A DNA stretch of 64,000 nt from Mimachlamys varia (GCA_947623455.1 OX392531.1:58357274-58421273), one strand, 5' to 3'; numbered from the stretch's first letter, positions 45,637 through 57,730 are shown. Notes: generated by a model not told the origin, from the letters alone. Translations and numbers: made by a program.

Positions 45637-45903
45637 GTCGTTGTACCTGCTGCCCCAGTCTCATGATCTGAAGAGGCGACTAAATTATATTTTCTCTTCT
45701 TTCTGAACAACTTTCTCCTTGAACGCTCAAAGTACCTGACATTTAATCAGTTCTACAGTTTTCCACTTGTTTTGTTTTCTTTTGAATACTCTAACACAAA
45801 CCCTTTATTACAAATTTAATGGTTGTTTCCGTTTTTGTGATTAGATAGGATTGAAATCTATCAAAATTGCGCCAGGTGTCTTCAGTGACGGCCAAATAAA
45901 TTG

Positions 45904-45933
45904 TATATATCGAGGCAAATTCTCAATCAGTCC
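45904..45933 (+). promoter_or_regulatory. TATA box + initiator of the 45946 ORF
   Basis: GTATATATCG at about 45903-45912, followed about 24 nt later by TCAGTCC (45927-45933), the classical invertebrate initiator. Spacing suits a TATA-Inr core promoter. The leader would be about 17 nt. Confidence 0.6.
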
Positions 45934-45945
45934 ACAAACAGAAAT

Positions 45946-46179
45946 ATGGATCCACCTGTTGCGATATTCATCTACGACGCTCCATTTGAAGCTGCACTAG
46001 CCTCCTCGTTCTGCTTCGAAAGAGGGTTTGAATATATGGAGGACATGCTGGCCGGTCATGCCGCCTTGGTGTTCTACGACTGGAACGGTGTACAGCAGCT
46101 AATGCAATTTAATTTGCATCATGGGCTGCTGTACACCGTTTACAGACCAATGGGAAACAGACAGGCGGCGAATGGTTAG
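45946..46179 (+). CDS. Hypothetical 77-residue protein with histone-type mRNA 3' end, cargo 2
   Basis: The frame is open from 45901, but the first ATG is at 45946, 17 nt after the initiator, in good context (aaatATGG), so I choose it. The product begins MDPPVAIFIYDAPFEAALA and is neutral to acidic, rich in aromatic residues (FIYD, FCFERGFEYMED, VFYDWNG, LLYTVYRP). I recognise no domain; it is not a histone in sequence. The gene is intronless. Twenty-six nt after the TAG stop lies a sequence matching the metazoan histone stem-loop. TATA-Inr promoter, short leader, no intron and stem-loop together are the standard layout of replication-dependent histone genes, which suggests S-phase expression and a non-polyadenylated mRNA (inference). 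Within the CDS, 46084-46140 is a long inverted repeat. Confidence 0.6.
   Translation: MDPPVAIFIYDAPFEAALASSFCFERGFEYMEDMLAGHAALVFYDWNGVQQLMQFNLHHGLLYTVYRPMGNRQAANG
46084..46140. repeat. Inverted repeat inside the 45946 CDS
   Basis: AACGGTGTACAGCAGC (46084-46099) is exactly complementary to GCTGCTGTACACCGTT (46125-46140). Inside, 'atgcaaattt'-like and 'aatttgcat' halves pair further. The stem spans most of residues 47-65 of the ORF. Confidence 0.85.
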
Positions 46180-46205
46180 GATTCTTGATGTCCTCCTGTT
46201 TAAAC

Positions 46206-46221
46206 GGCCCTTTTCAGGGCC
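46206..46221 (+). terminator. Histone-type mRNA 3' stem-loop
   Basis: GGCCCT-TTTC-AGGGCC: a 6 bp stem and 4 nt loop matching the metazoan consensus GGYYCTTWTYARRGCC, with AAAC before and ACCAAA after as in histone genes. It is bound by SLBP in known systems, with U7 snRNP-directed cleavage downstream. A weak purine-rich element (CACAAAAAG) follows at about 10 nt. Confidence 0.75.
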
Positions 46222-46890
46222 ACCAAATTTCACAAAAAGCCCCTACTGAACCTCGAAAAACGCATATAAACAACCTTTTTTTCCCTCTAAACCTAACCCT
46301 GTAGGTTTTTGGGATAATACCTTCAATGGTGTCAGCCAAGCGGTCTGTTATTTGCACAACGAGAAACATTGTTACAATGCCCCTATTTACTGGATCATTC
46401 GAGCATTACTGCTAATAATTGAAAGACAAAACATACAAATCAACCAGACTAAAGTGTTATGTTTATTTGTAAAGCATGAGGATTTAATGCATCAAATATA
46501 ATAGATATATATATATATAACCGAATTATCCATAAAGAAACAAAGGATGGCAACGCCTGTTTGATTTTAACATAGAACGAGGCATTGAAATCCTTACTAT
46601 AATAAATTTCCGGTCACCCATCCAGTTTGTGACTGCGCGCAACGTAAAAAAGGTTCTACCGCATGACTGAAAATCCTGCTTGCCATAATGACAGATTTTT
46701 CCCTCATAAACTTATTTTATATTCTGCAGGGTTAGGTTAAGTTGCAAATGGACATGTAAATGGACTTTTGCAACCTTTTCTAACCCCAACTCATGGTTAG
46801 GTTAAGTTGCAAATGGGCGCTACCAAAACTTTTTTTTCGGTAGCAAAAGTACCACTGTTGTAGGGTTGAAGTATTTTTCAGTATCTAAGA
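46222..46890. other. Non-coding part of cargo 2 with telomere-like/hairpin motifs
   Basis: No gene is seen. Near 46730-46865 the phrase 'gggttaggttaagttgcaaatgg' occurs twice with variation, then 'ggtagcaaaagtaccactgttgtagggtt', a copy of the cargo-2 core, ends 25 bp before the next ORF. TA microsatellite at about 46504-46519. Confidence 0.5.
46878..46885 (+). promoter_or_regulatory. Initiator-like TCAGTATC
   Basis: Matches the invertebrate TCAGT initiator and lies 13 nt before the ATG at 46891. There is no TATA box at the expected distance. Confidence 0.35.
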
Positions 46891-47160
46891 ATGTTTGCTG
46901 AAGAGGAACCTGAAGTGTGGCAGGAACACGGCAGGCGGAGCTTCTCGACGGAAGAAGCAGGCGTCATCCTTTCTGCTTGTGACTTGGTCGTGAAAGGAAA
47001 TTGCAGAATAACGCAAACTCTCATAAAGGAATTTCTCGGTAGAACTGAGGAGGGCAAAAAAATCCTTGAGCATTTCACTTTGAAGCAGATAACCGACCGA
47101 GTAAGGACTGCCCGAAGGAGGTCAAGGAAATCAGGCAAAAAAACTATCAGTAGCAGATAA
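46891..47160 (+). CDS. Small basic protein, possibly SANT/Myb-like DNA-binding, cargo 2
   Basis: An 89-residue ORF starting at the first ATG after an initiator-like site. Residues 1-10 are acidic (MFAEEEPEVW). Residues 15-75 look helical: RSFSTEEAGVILSACDLVV, then ITQTLIKEFLGRTEEGKKIL, then LKQITDRVRTARRRSRKSG. The order 'aromatic-S/T-EE ... basic ... helix ... K.I.DRVRT.RRR' resembles Myb/SANT-like or other three-helix DNA-binding modules, with a basic tail of nuclear-localisation type. The tryptophans typical of Myb repeats are mostly missing, so this is a weak assignment. Codon content is more GC-rich than the surroundings. No polyadenylation or histone signal is clear directly after the stop. 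A protein that binds the hairpins or telomere repeats of the unit would fit the setting; that is speculation. Confidence 0.5.
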   Translation: MFAEEEPEVWQEHGRRSFSTEEAGVILSACDLVVKGNCRITQTLIKEFLGRTEEGKKILEHFTLKQITDRVRTARRRSRKSGKKTISSR

Positions 47161-47368
47161 ACATCACGTTTTGACCTCCAGTGACCATCGTGATCTCAAC
47201 TCTATGTAATAACTGTATTTTTCTGTATTTTTGACAAGAATGGCATGTTTAAAAGTAAACAAATGACACTAAAAGTGCATTTTGAACGCGAAGAAGAGAT
47301 TCACTAAAAATAGGCATCGGGTATGCTAAATGAAAAACGGCATTAGGTATGCTAATAATGAAAAAACA

Positions 47369-47462
47369 AGCAAAAAACAAACAAAAAAAAACAAAAAAAC
47401 AAACAAAAAAACAAAAAAACAAAAAAAACAAAAAAAACAAAAAAACAAAAAAAACAAAAAAC
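47369..47462. repeat. (A)nC low-complexity tract
   Basis: About 90 bp of A-runs separated by single C. It produces false ORFs on both strands (Lys/Asn/Thr-rich or Phe/Cys-rich). It is followed by 'agatgggcttacttgagcag', a non-repetitive GC-richer stretch of unknown origin. Confidence 0.9.
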
Positions 47463-47620
47463 AGATGGGCTTACTTGAGCAGGGTCCCCGTCCCAAGCCC
47501 GGACAGATATACATATTCTGATATGGCAGACATATCTAAGTGTGTATCTCTGACTAATGCTCAATAAATGTAAAATTCACATTCTATTCTCAGTTATATT
47601 TCTGGAACAAATTCGCTACA

Positions 47621-50600
47621 TTACTGCAATCACTTGCAGTTAGTGTAACAGAAGTTAACATTTACAATCGCAATTACAAAGTTATAAATGTTGAAAAACT
47701 TCACTTAGGAAAAAAGACAACAAAAGTGAATTCGTTACATAATTGCAACACTTCGTGGTTAGGTCAAATGATACCGAAATGAACATTTATTAACCATATT
47801 ACAAATATTTCGATCCTTTTCTTGTATACTTTTCAAAAAAAGCATCACATATCACCTGTTTTACCCTAAACCTATTGATTTGAAATTATGTAACGAAAGT
47901 TTGAATTCGTTACATAATTGCATTTCGGTCGCGGTTAGGGGTAAATACATAAGATACAGCTTTATTTACTATTTAATCTTCCAAGAAAAAGAACGGAAAG
48001 CATTTAATAATACTTATTTTAAACAAATTCAATCGACAATACACATATATTTCTTTTGAAAATGCTAACCCTGAAGGGTTGCAATTATGTAACCAATTGA
48101 AAAGGTTACATAATTGCAACCCCTCAGGGTTAGGTGATATAATTGTGAAATGTATTATTTTGAGAGAGAATATTTCCAATTAAATCCTTTTAAAATGTTT
48201 TATAATAAAAAGGATGCATAATAGACATTAAAAGTACCTAACCGCGATGCCGTGCAATTATGTAACCTTTTCGAATTGGTTACATAATTGCAGTGCATCG
48301 CGGTTAGAGATAGAGAAGTAAATTATTGTAAGAAAAACAACGTAAAACATTTAAGTATACTTATTTGTAACATATTCAAATGAAATTACACAAATATTTA
48401 TGTTGAAAATTCTAACCCTGAAGGGTTGCAATTATGTAACCAATTGAAAAGGTTACATAATTGCAACCCCTCAGGGTTAGGTGATATAATTGTGAAATGT
48501 ATTATTTTGAGAGAGAATATTTCCAATTAAATCCTTTTAAAATGTTTTATAATAAAAAGGATGCATAATTGACATTAAAAGTACTTAACCGCGATGCCGT
48601 GCAATTATGTAACCTTTTCGAATTGGTTACATAATTGCAGTGCATCGCGGTTAGAGGTATACAAGTAAAATCTTCCAAGAAAAAGAACGGAAAGCATTTA
48701 ATAATACTTATTTTAAACAAATTCAATCGACAATACACATATATTTCTTTTGAAAATGCTAACCCTGAAGGGTTGCAATTATGTAACCAATTAAAAAGGT
48801 TACATAATTGCAACTCCTCAGGGTTAGGTTTAATAATAGTGACACGTATTAATTCAAGCAAGAATATATCAATTTAAATGCTTTTAAAACGCTATATGAT
48901 AAAAAGGCTACAAATTAACCATTGAAAGGGCCTAACCGCGATGCGGTGCAATTGTGTAACCTTTTTGAATTAGTTACATAATTGCAGTGCATCGCGGTTA
49001 GAGATAAAGAAGTAAATTATTGTAAAAAAAACAAAGTTAAACATTTAAGTATACTTATTTGTAACATATTTAAATGAAATTACACAAATATTTATGTTGA
49101 AAATTCTAACCCTGAAGGGTTGCAATTATGTAACCAATTGAAAAGGTTACATAATTGCAACCACTCAGGGTTAGGTGATATAATTGTGAAATGTATTATT
49201 TTGAGAGAGAATATTTCCAATTAAATCCTTTTAAAATGTTTTATAATAAAAAGGATGCATAATAGACATTAAAAGTACCTAACCGCGATGCGGTGCAATT
49301 GTGTAACCTTTTCGAATTGGTTACATAATTGCAGTGCATCGCGGTTAGAGATAGAGAAGTAAATTATTCTAAGAAAAACAACGTAAAACATTTAAGTATA
49401 CTTTTTTGTAACATATTCAAATGAAATTACACAAATATTTATGTTGAAAATTCTAACCCTGAAGGGTTGCAATTATGTAACCAATTGAAAAGGTTACATA
49501 ATTGCAACCCCTCAGGGTTAGGTGATATAATTGTGAAATGTATTATTTTGAGAGAGAATATTTCCAATTAAATCCTTTTAAAATGTTTTATAATAAAAAG
49601 GATGCATAATAGACATTAAAAGTACCTAACCGCGATGCCGTGCAATTATGTAACCTTTTCGAATTGGTTACATAATTGCAGTGCATCGCGGTTAGAGGTA
49701 TACAAGTAAAATCTTCCAAGAAAAAGAACGGAAAGCATTTAATAATACTTATTTTAAACAAATTCAATCGACAATACACATATATTTCTTTTGAAAATGC
49801 TAACCCTGAAGGGTTGCAATTATGTAACCAATTGAAAAGGTTACATAATTGCAACCCCTCAGGGTTAGGTGATATAATTGTGAAATGTATTATTTTGAGA
49901 GAGAATATTTCCAATTAAATCCTTTTAAAATGTTTTATAATAAAAAGGATGCATAATAGACATTAAAAGTACCTAACCGCGATGCGGTGCAATTGTGTAA
50001 CCTTTTCGAATTGGTTACATAATTGCAGTGCATCGCGGTTAGAGATAGAGAAGTAAATTATTCTAAGAAAAACAACGTAAAACATTTAAGTATACTTTTT
50101 TGTAACATATTCAAATGAAATTACACAAATATTTATGTTGAAAATTCTAACCCTGAAGGGTTGCAATTATGTAACCAATTGAAAAGGTTACATAATTGCA
50201 ACCCCTCAGGGTTAGGTGATATAATTGTGAAATGTATTATTTTGAGAGAGAATATTTCCAATTAAATCCTTTTAAAATGTTTTATAATAAAAAGGATGCA
50301 TAATAGACATTAAAAGTACCTAACCGCGATGCCGTGCAATTATGTAACCTTTTCGAATTGGTTACATAATTGCAGTGCATCGCGGTTAGAGGTATACAAG
50401 TAAAATCTTCCAAGAAAAAGAACGGAAAGCATTTAATAATACTTATTTTAAACAAATTCAATCGACATTACACATATATTTCTTTTGAAAATGCTAACCC
50501 TGAAGGGTTGCAATTATGTAACCAATTAAAAAGGTTACATAATTGCAACTCCTCAGGGTTAGGTTTAATAATAGTGACACGTATTAATTCAAGCAAGAAT

Positions 50601-53600
50601 ATATCAATTTAAATGCTTTTAAAACGCTATATGATAAAAAGGCTACAAATTAACCATTGAAAGGGCCTAACCGCGATGCGGTGCAATTGTGTAACCTTTT
50701 TGAATTAGTTACATAATTGCAGTGCATCGCGGTTAGAGATAAAGAAGTAAATTATTGTAAAAAAAACAAAGTTAAACATTTAAGTATACTTATTTGTAAC
50801 ATATTTAAATGAAATTACACAAATATTTATGTTGAAAATTCTAACCCTGAAGGGTTGCAATTATGTAACCAATTGAAAAGGTTACATAATTGCAACCACT
50901 CAGGGTTAGGTGATATAATTGTGAAATGTATTATTTTGAGAGAGAATATTTCCAATTAAATCCTTTTAAAATGTTTTATAATAAAAAGGATGCATAATTG
51001 ACATTAAAAGTACTTAACCGCGATGCCGTGCAATTATGTAACCTTTTCGAATTGGTTACATAATTGCAGTGCATCGCGGTTAGAGGTATACAAGTAAAAT
51101 CTTCCAAGAAAAAGAACGGAAAGCATTTAATAATACTTATTTTAAACAAATTCAATCGACAATACACATATATTTCTTTTGAAAATGCTAACCCTGAAGG
51201 GTTGCAATTATGTAACCAATTGAAAAGGTTACATAATTGCAACCCCTCAGGGTTAGGTGATATAATTGTGAAATGTATTATTTTGAGAGAGAATATTTCC
51301 AATTAAATCCTTTTAAAATGTTTTATAATAAAAAGGATGCATAATAGACATTAAAAGTACCTAACCGCGATGCGGTGCAATTGTGTAACCTTTTCGAATT
51401 GGTTACATAATTGCAGTGCATCGCGGTTAGAGATAGAGAAGTAAATTATTCTAAGAAAAACAACGTAAAACATTTAAGTATACTTTTTTGTAACATATTC
51501 AAATGAAATTACACAAATATTTATGTTGAAAATTCTAACCCTGAAGGGTTGCAATTATGTAACCAATTGAAAAGGTTACATAATTGCAACCCCTCAGGGT
51601 TAGGTGATATAATTGTGAAATGTATTATTTTGAGAGAGAATATTTCCAATTTAATGCTTTTAAAATGTTTTATAATAAAAAGGATGCATAATTGACATTA
51701 AAAGCACCTAACCGCGATGCCGTGCAATTATGTAACCTTTTCGAATTGGTTACATATTTTCAGTGCATCGCGGTTAGAGATAAGGAAGTAAATTATTGTA
51801 AGAAAAACAACGTAAAACATTTAAGTATACTTATTTGTAACATATTCAAATGAAATTACACAAATATTTATGTTGAAAATGTTAACCCTGAAGGGTTGCA
51901 ATTATGTAACCAATTCAAAAAGGTTACATAATTGCAACCCCTCAGGGTTAGATGAAATAAGAGTTAAACGTTCAGTTTTTAATATGAATATTTCAATTTA
52001 AATGCTACAAAGGCATTTTATCGTTAAAAGAATGCACATTAGCCATTATGAGGACCTAACCGCAATGCAGTGCAAATATGTAACCTTTTTGAATTGGTTA
52101 CATAATTGCACCTGATCGCGGTTAGAGGTATTGAAGTGAAATATAGCAAGAAAAACAGCGGAAAACATTTAATTATACTTATCTGTAACATATTCAACCG
52201 AAATTATAAAGATGTTATTGTTGAAAATGCTAACCCTGAAGGGTGGCAATTATGTAACCAAATTCAAAAAGGTTACATAATTGCATTTCTAACCCTGGCC
52301 TCGCGAGATCTCGCGAAGTTCAGGGGGAATAATCCTAACCGCGGCCTATGCAATTATGTAACCAATTGAAAAGGTTACATAATTGCAATATCCTTTCAAA
52401 TCATAAGGGTTAGATTTTTTCAAAATAAACCTACAAAATAAAAAACACAGTCTATTCTGTTCTGATTTCCTTTATTTATTCGTGCATTTGTATCGTCAAA
52501 AATACCAATATTTAACCTAACCCTTACCCATTGCAGTTATGTAACCAATTCAAAAATGATAATTTTCAAAATTTTCATTCGAAATATTTTTATACTTGTA
52601 ATAGATGCAGACTTCTGATTTTTTGTGTCAAATATCTTGAGATGTGATGCTTTCATTCTGCAAAATTACATTCTGGAAAATGTCTATAATTAGTGTCAAA
52701 GTTAGGGTCAAAGTTGGTGAAAATATGTAACTTTTTTGTTCAGGGTTAGCATTTCCCATGCTCGAATCTCTACGAAACTATGAAAAATGAGTTTCCCGTC
52801 GTTTTTCTATCGAAAATATGTATTTGGATATAAAAAAACACCTAACACAAAAAAGTTTTTTTGGCCAAAATCGACACTTTGAAAGTGCCGTAACTTTTTT
52901 GTTTTTTGAGTTTTTAAAACAAATAATCGATATAATTTGGGTATTTGGAAGTTCTTTTAGCTTGCAAAATTACAAAACGATATCTTACAGATAAAGTATG
53001 ATTTCAATGGTCTGAAATATCGATATTTTGGCTTGTTTTTTGGTCGCGTAAACTACATTATAACTTTGTCATTTCGACACCTAAGAACTTTTGCTTTCTA
53101 ATGTAGTTAGAACATTTATTTCCGGACAATCTAACCAAAAGGCACATTAAAAACTGCACTGGTTCGAAAAATATGGAAATGCAAATAAAGAGGGGGCCAA
53201 TTGGTTACATAATTGCACCTTTTCAGACCCTAACCCTAAGATGAAGGAATGAGTATTTCTTAACCAAAAACTGTTATAAACTAGTTCCAACCTTTTTCTT
53301 TCCGACGCTATATGGCATTTTAAAATATCTGAACTTTACTAAGTGTAATTAGCTTTCTCGCATGTCATATTTTTGCAATTATGTAACCTTTTGGTGTCAA
53401 AATTTTCAACCTTTCAAACTCGATTTTTACAAGGAAAAAAGCCCTGAGGAAGAATCTAGAGTTGAAAATCTATTAGATCTTGCCTCCAAAAACGCGGCAC
53501 AGCAAATATTTTGCAAAAATATTTAATAAAGAATTTTTTATGAACAAAACACCAACTTTGCAGATTGAGGGTTCGGGCGGTCGACTGACCCTATATATCC

Positions 53601-53940
53601 CCGACCTAACTTTTTTGTTCCTCAATTTTTCTCGCTGAAAATTAGCAGGGGGTTAGAACTAATTCTTAGATATTGTTAGGGGGTTAGGCTAACCCCCTGG
53701 AAAACCGAAGAAATATTTTCTAACCCCCTTTTAGAAAAGGGGGGTGCAATTTGGTAACCTTTTCGAGGTTTTTCAAGAAAAAAAGTCTTTTCGAATTTTC
53801 GTATCCGGACAATTTTTCCAACATATGTTCGGCGGCCACAAATACATGTTCCAAAACATTTTCAATAATGTCGAAACAATATTTCTTTCTAACCCTGGCG
53901 AAATACAAAGTGTAACTTATTGGCCTAATCATGATGCTAA
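47621..53940. repeat. Right arm of unit 2, ~13 hairpin subunits
   Basis: Begins with the junction hairpin ACTGCAA-TCAC-TTGCAGT, then the same order as unit 1: single cores near 47733 and 47885, the 347/694 bp hairpin array (about 47980-52390), the CGCG palindrome (52301-52316), AT-rich DNA, and G-rich hairpins (53646-53760) ending 'gatgctaa'. ORFs of 80, 104 and 108 codons are repeat translations. Confidence 0.93.
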
Positions 53941-54442
53941 TTAGGGTTAGGGTTAGGGTTAGGGTTAGGGTTAGGGTTAGGGTTAGGGTTAGGGTTAGGG
54001 TTAGGGTTAGGGTTAGGGTTAGGGTTAGGGTTAGGGTTAGGGTTAGGGTTAGGGTTAGGGTTAGGGTTAGGGGTTAGGGTTTGGGTTAGGGTTAGGGTTA
54101 GGGTTAGGGTTAGGGTTAGGGTTAGGGTTAGGGTTAGGGTTAGGGTTAGGGTTAGGGTTAGGGTTAGGGTTAGGGTTAGGGTTAGGGTTAGGGTTAGGGT
54201 TAGGGTTAGGGTTAGGGTTAGGGTTAGGGTTAGGGTTAGGGTTAGGGTTAGGGTTAGGGTTAGGGTTAGGGTTAGGGTTAGGGTTAGGGTTAGGGTTAGG
54301 GTTAGGGTTAGGGTTAGGGTTAGGGTTAGGGTTAGGGTTAGGGTTAGGGTTAGGGTTAGGGTTAGGGTTAGGGTTAGGGTTAGGGTTAGGGTTAGGGTTA
54401 GGGTTAGGGTTAGGGTTAGGGTTAGGGTTAGGGTTAGGGTTA
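53941..54442 (+). repeat. TTAGGG array T3 (502 bp)
   Basis: About 83 TTAGGG units. One imperfect spot near 54067-54085 (ttaggggttagggtttgggt) shifts the phase, which is why the antisense frame changes from Leu-Thr to Asn-Pro repeats. Both junctions are identical in sequence to those of T2. Confidence 0.98.
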
Positions 54443-57368
54443 TCATCTTTGGGATTTTTGTAACCAAAACCTGCAATTATGTAACCGAAAGCCGCAATTA
54501 TGTAACCTTTTCAAAACGCCTATGTAACCTTTTATGCAACGTGTAACCTTAGATGCAATTATGTAACCTTTTGCTTCAATTATGTAACCTTTACCTTCTA
54601 TAATGTACCCTTTTACTTCTATAATGTAACTGCAATTATGTAACCTTTTGCGCAAGTAACCAAAGTGAACTTTTCGTTTTTGAACCGTTATGTCATGTCG
54701 ATAAAGGATTAAATTCTGCCTTTTTTTCACTTGACCCTATAATTTTCGGACTTTTAGAAAAAAAGTTATTAACGTTCAAAGGCGAATTGGTTACACTTTT
54801 TACAACGCCGCGGTTAAGTACAATTTTAATTTGATTTCAGTTTAATTTGTGATAAAAAGCTAAAATCCCATTAGTACTAGATTCCTATATTGTTTTTTGC
54901 TGGAAAAATGTCTTTGAACACCTAACCCCGAGCTCATTTCCAATTGGTTACATAATTGCACCATAAGGTTACACGCCCAAGATCTAAATGTTTTTTAGGT
55001 CATTTATAGGGCTAGGGTTAGGCTTTAAATTGCATAAATCTTTAGAACTTTGATGACCGGAAATATTAAAAAAAGAATTAAGAAAATAGACCTTCAGAAG
55101 CTCAAGTTATGAATTGTGGAATTGTTTTGTCCTAAGGATAGGTACACTATTAAATTTTTTCCAAACAGGTTTATGCAATTCTGTTCGGTTTTTTGTATTA
55201 ATTCCATCGGGACATCATAAATGTAGCAGAAAATGAAGGAAAGTTTGATTTATTTACACTTTCTTAATTGTAGTGTAGCCATATGTACCAAGTCAAGGTA
55301 CCAATTTATACCCCCCTCAAATTAAATGGCAATTTATTCCGGTATCCTCGCACTTATCAAGACAAACTATATATCGTTGGAAAGGGCATTAAATTTGCTT
55401 TAAAACGACATATTTTTTTTAGCTAAACATTACAGGACTTTTGACGAAATTTGACTTGAAACATGCCCCCCATGCTGGTTTTAGGGCCCTTTTTTAAATT
55501 CAACCAAAAAAATATAAAACATTAAAAATAATTTTTTTTCGCTTGATAAAGTGATAGAGAATGATAAAATTAATCAAAATAAGCTATTACACATTTAATT
55601 GTTGCAATATTAAAGGTTGTAGAATTTTTTTAAATTGTCCAAAAAATGGTGTCGTGCACCCTATAAGTGAATTGGTTACATAATTGCAACCCTCAGGGTT
55701 AGAGTTACCTTCATCATAAGAATAGGATATAATGTTTAAATTTGAAAGATCACGTTATATTTATGTGAAACAAACTTTATTTTCCAGAATTACAGTGATA
55801 TTAAGTCTAGCCCTGAGGGGGTGCAATAATGTAACCAATTCAAAAAGGTTACATAATTGCACACTCTCAGGGTTAGACATAGAGACATTAAAATGCTTAT
55901 TTTAAACCAATAATAATTCATTTTAAATGTTTTTATTGAAATTTATCATTGAAAGAAGACATTAATATACACAATCATAGTAAAATGTGAGTCATTCAGA
56001 ATGTACTTGTTAAGTAATGGTAATATATAAGAGCAAGTTCTTGCATGTGTTCATGTTATATTTATTTTCAGTTAATTTAACCTAACCCTGGCGGTTCATT
56101 TAAGGCAGAAATTTTCGTACTTGTAAAATATCTATTCTACAATACTAAAATATACAACATTATGAATATTACACGAATCACATTATTCCATAGATTTTCG
56201 TTGTCTATCATAAATAGATAAACATTGTAGGAACATATTCAAATTTGTTTATTTATTATTTATTTGATGCAATGTAATTGAATAGGGGCACAATGTTTCG
56301 TAGCATATATGACTTGATTCTTCCAGAATTAGAAATGGTTTTATTTTAGTTAGAAATACACGTTTATAGTTTTATTTATTACTGATTTAGACTGATATTC
56401 TAAATGTTCAAAAACACTGTTATATATCAAAATTGGAGGGTATCAATTTTGGAATCGAATTAAAAGCAGTTCGTTCTTTGTGACTTGAACCACAAAATAC
56501 ATTATTTCTCTGTTTACCAGTTAATTTTATAGGAAATGAACGTATTTCAATCAAACTTTGACTGATTTTGGAAAAAAAGTTACATAATTGCGAACCCCCA
56601 GGGTTAGGTGAAAAAAAAGCAATTTCTAGACTTTAAACGCTTTTCTATAACCTGCGCTTCACGTACTTTCTGTAGATATAAACACTATCCGAAAAGAAAG
56701 AAAAAAGTTTTTTTCCCAACTTTTTTTTGTAAGGCATATACCCACAAGGGATTAGTTACGTAATTGCATCCCTCCAGGGTTAGAGTTTTTATTTATTTTC
56801 CTAAGACGTAACTTTGTGGAGAGCTAGAATAAATCAAATGGAAAGTATTCCGCTCTTATATTTAGAAAATAAACGAACTTAACACCTAACCCCAGGCGAA
56901 ATTTCGAATTGGTTACATGATTTTAAATGCTTATATTTTGGTCAATATTTAACTTTTCGGAAACAGTTTCCACCTATTTTGCATTATCTCGAACGTCTTG
57001 AGATAATAGAAAAAGATTTTTGTCGGAATATCATCGCATAAAGATTTTTTGAGATTCTCAACCCTCAGTCGACACATACTGAATTGGTTACATAATTGCA
57101 TCCAAACCGTGGTTAGCCCAAAATTTTCCGTTTTCAAAAACGGAACCTTGGCACACTCCAAGAGTGTAAGGGTTTTTGACGACATCGAACAAAGTCGCGC
57201 GAGCGTTCCGTTTATCATTCTTGAAAGTTCCTTTGAAGAGATCGGCTGTCTATTTTGAGAGTACCATAAAGCAGTGAAAAGAAAATTGATCATTCTTGAT
57301 TTTTCATTACAATAGACCGGTAGTGTATTTTAAGTGTATAATTTTGAGTAGTAAAGCGTGAAAAGAAA

Positions 57369-57661
57369 ATGGGGAAAACAAAACAAAAAAGGAAAGGGAC
57401 AACAAAGGGAGCTTCCAAAAAGCTAAGGCGAACTAGGGCAACACGTCCTCCGTCCCCAGAGGGGGACGTTTCTGAAGAAAGTGTCCCCAAAAGCCCCGAA
57501 AAGGACCCGGTACATGAACAATCGCCGCCTCCGACCCCTCACTCCGAAGATATTATCCCTCCTTCATCTCCTATGATGATTACAGCGAGAGCGACATCGA
57601 TGATGGCGACACCAACGATGGCAATGGCGGTTATGACGAGGACAGCGACGACTACGTCTGA
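57369..57661 (+). CDS. Second copy of the basic/proline-rich protein with -1 frame acidic tail
   Basis: Same sequence and arrangement as 30603-30895. The ATG frame runs to 57734; the acidic -1 frame runs from 57572 to its stop at 57659-57661. No difference from unit 1 was seen, so the frame change is shared and not a single-copy error. Function unknown. Confidence 0.45.
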
Positions 57662-57730
57662 AAACATAATTAATTCAACAAAAAAACACTCAAATACCAG
57701 TTCAAAATACACATTGATACCGAAAAACAT

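Larger units (their letters stand above)
40571..53940. repeat. Subtelomeric unit 2 (13,370 bp) with alternative cargo
   Basis: Layout: left arm 40571-43251 (matches unit 1), cargo type 2 43252-47620 (unrelated to cargo 1), right arm 47621-53940 (matches units 1 and 3 but with about 13 hairpin subunits instead of 16). One base change noticed in the right arm is at about 50468 (gacatt for gacaat). Borders with the other cargo type are sharp to the base: 'cccaaaa|gatatc' on the left and 'ctaca|ttactgc' on the right. Confidence 0.95.

Noticed and set aside
47330..47567. Lys-rich ORFs and antisense Phe/Cys-rich ORFs
   Set aside because: Low-complexity (A)nC tract; composition alone explains them.
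53937..54476. 179-codon Leu-Thr/Asn-Pro repeat protein
   Set aside because: Translation of the T3 telomere array; the change of residues is just a phase shift at one imperfect unit.
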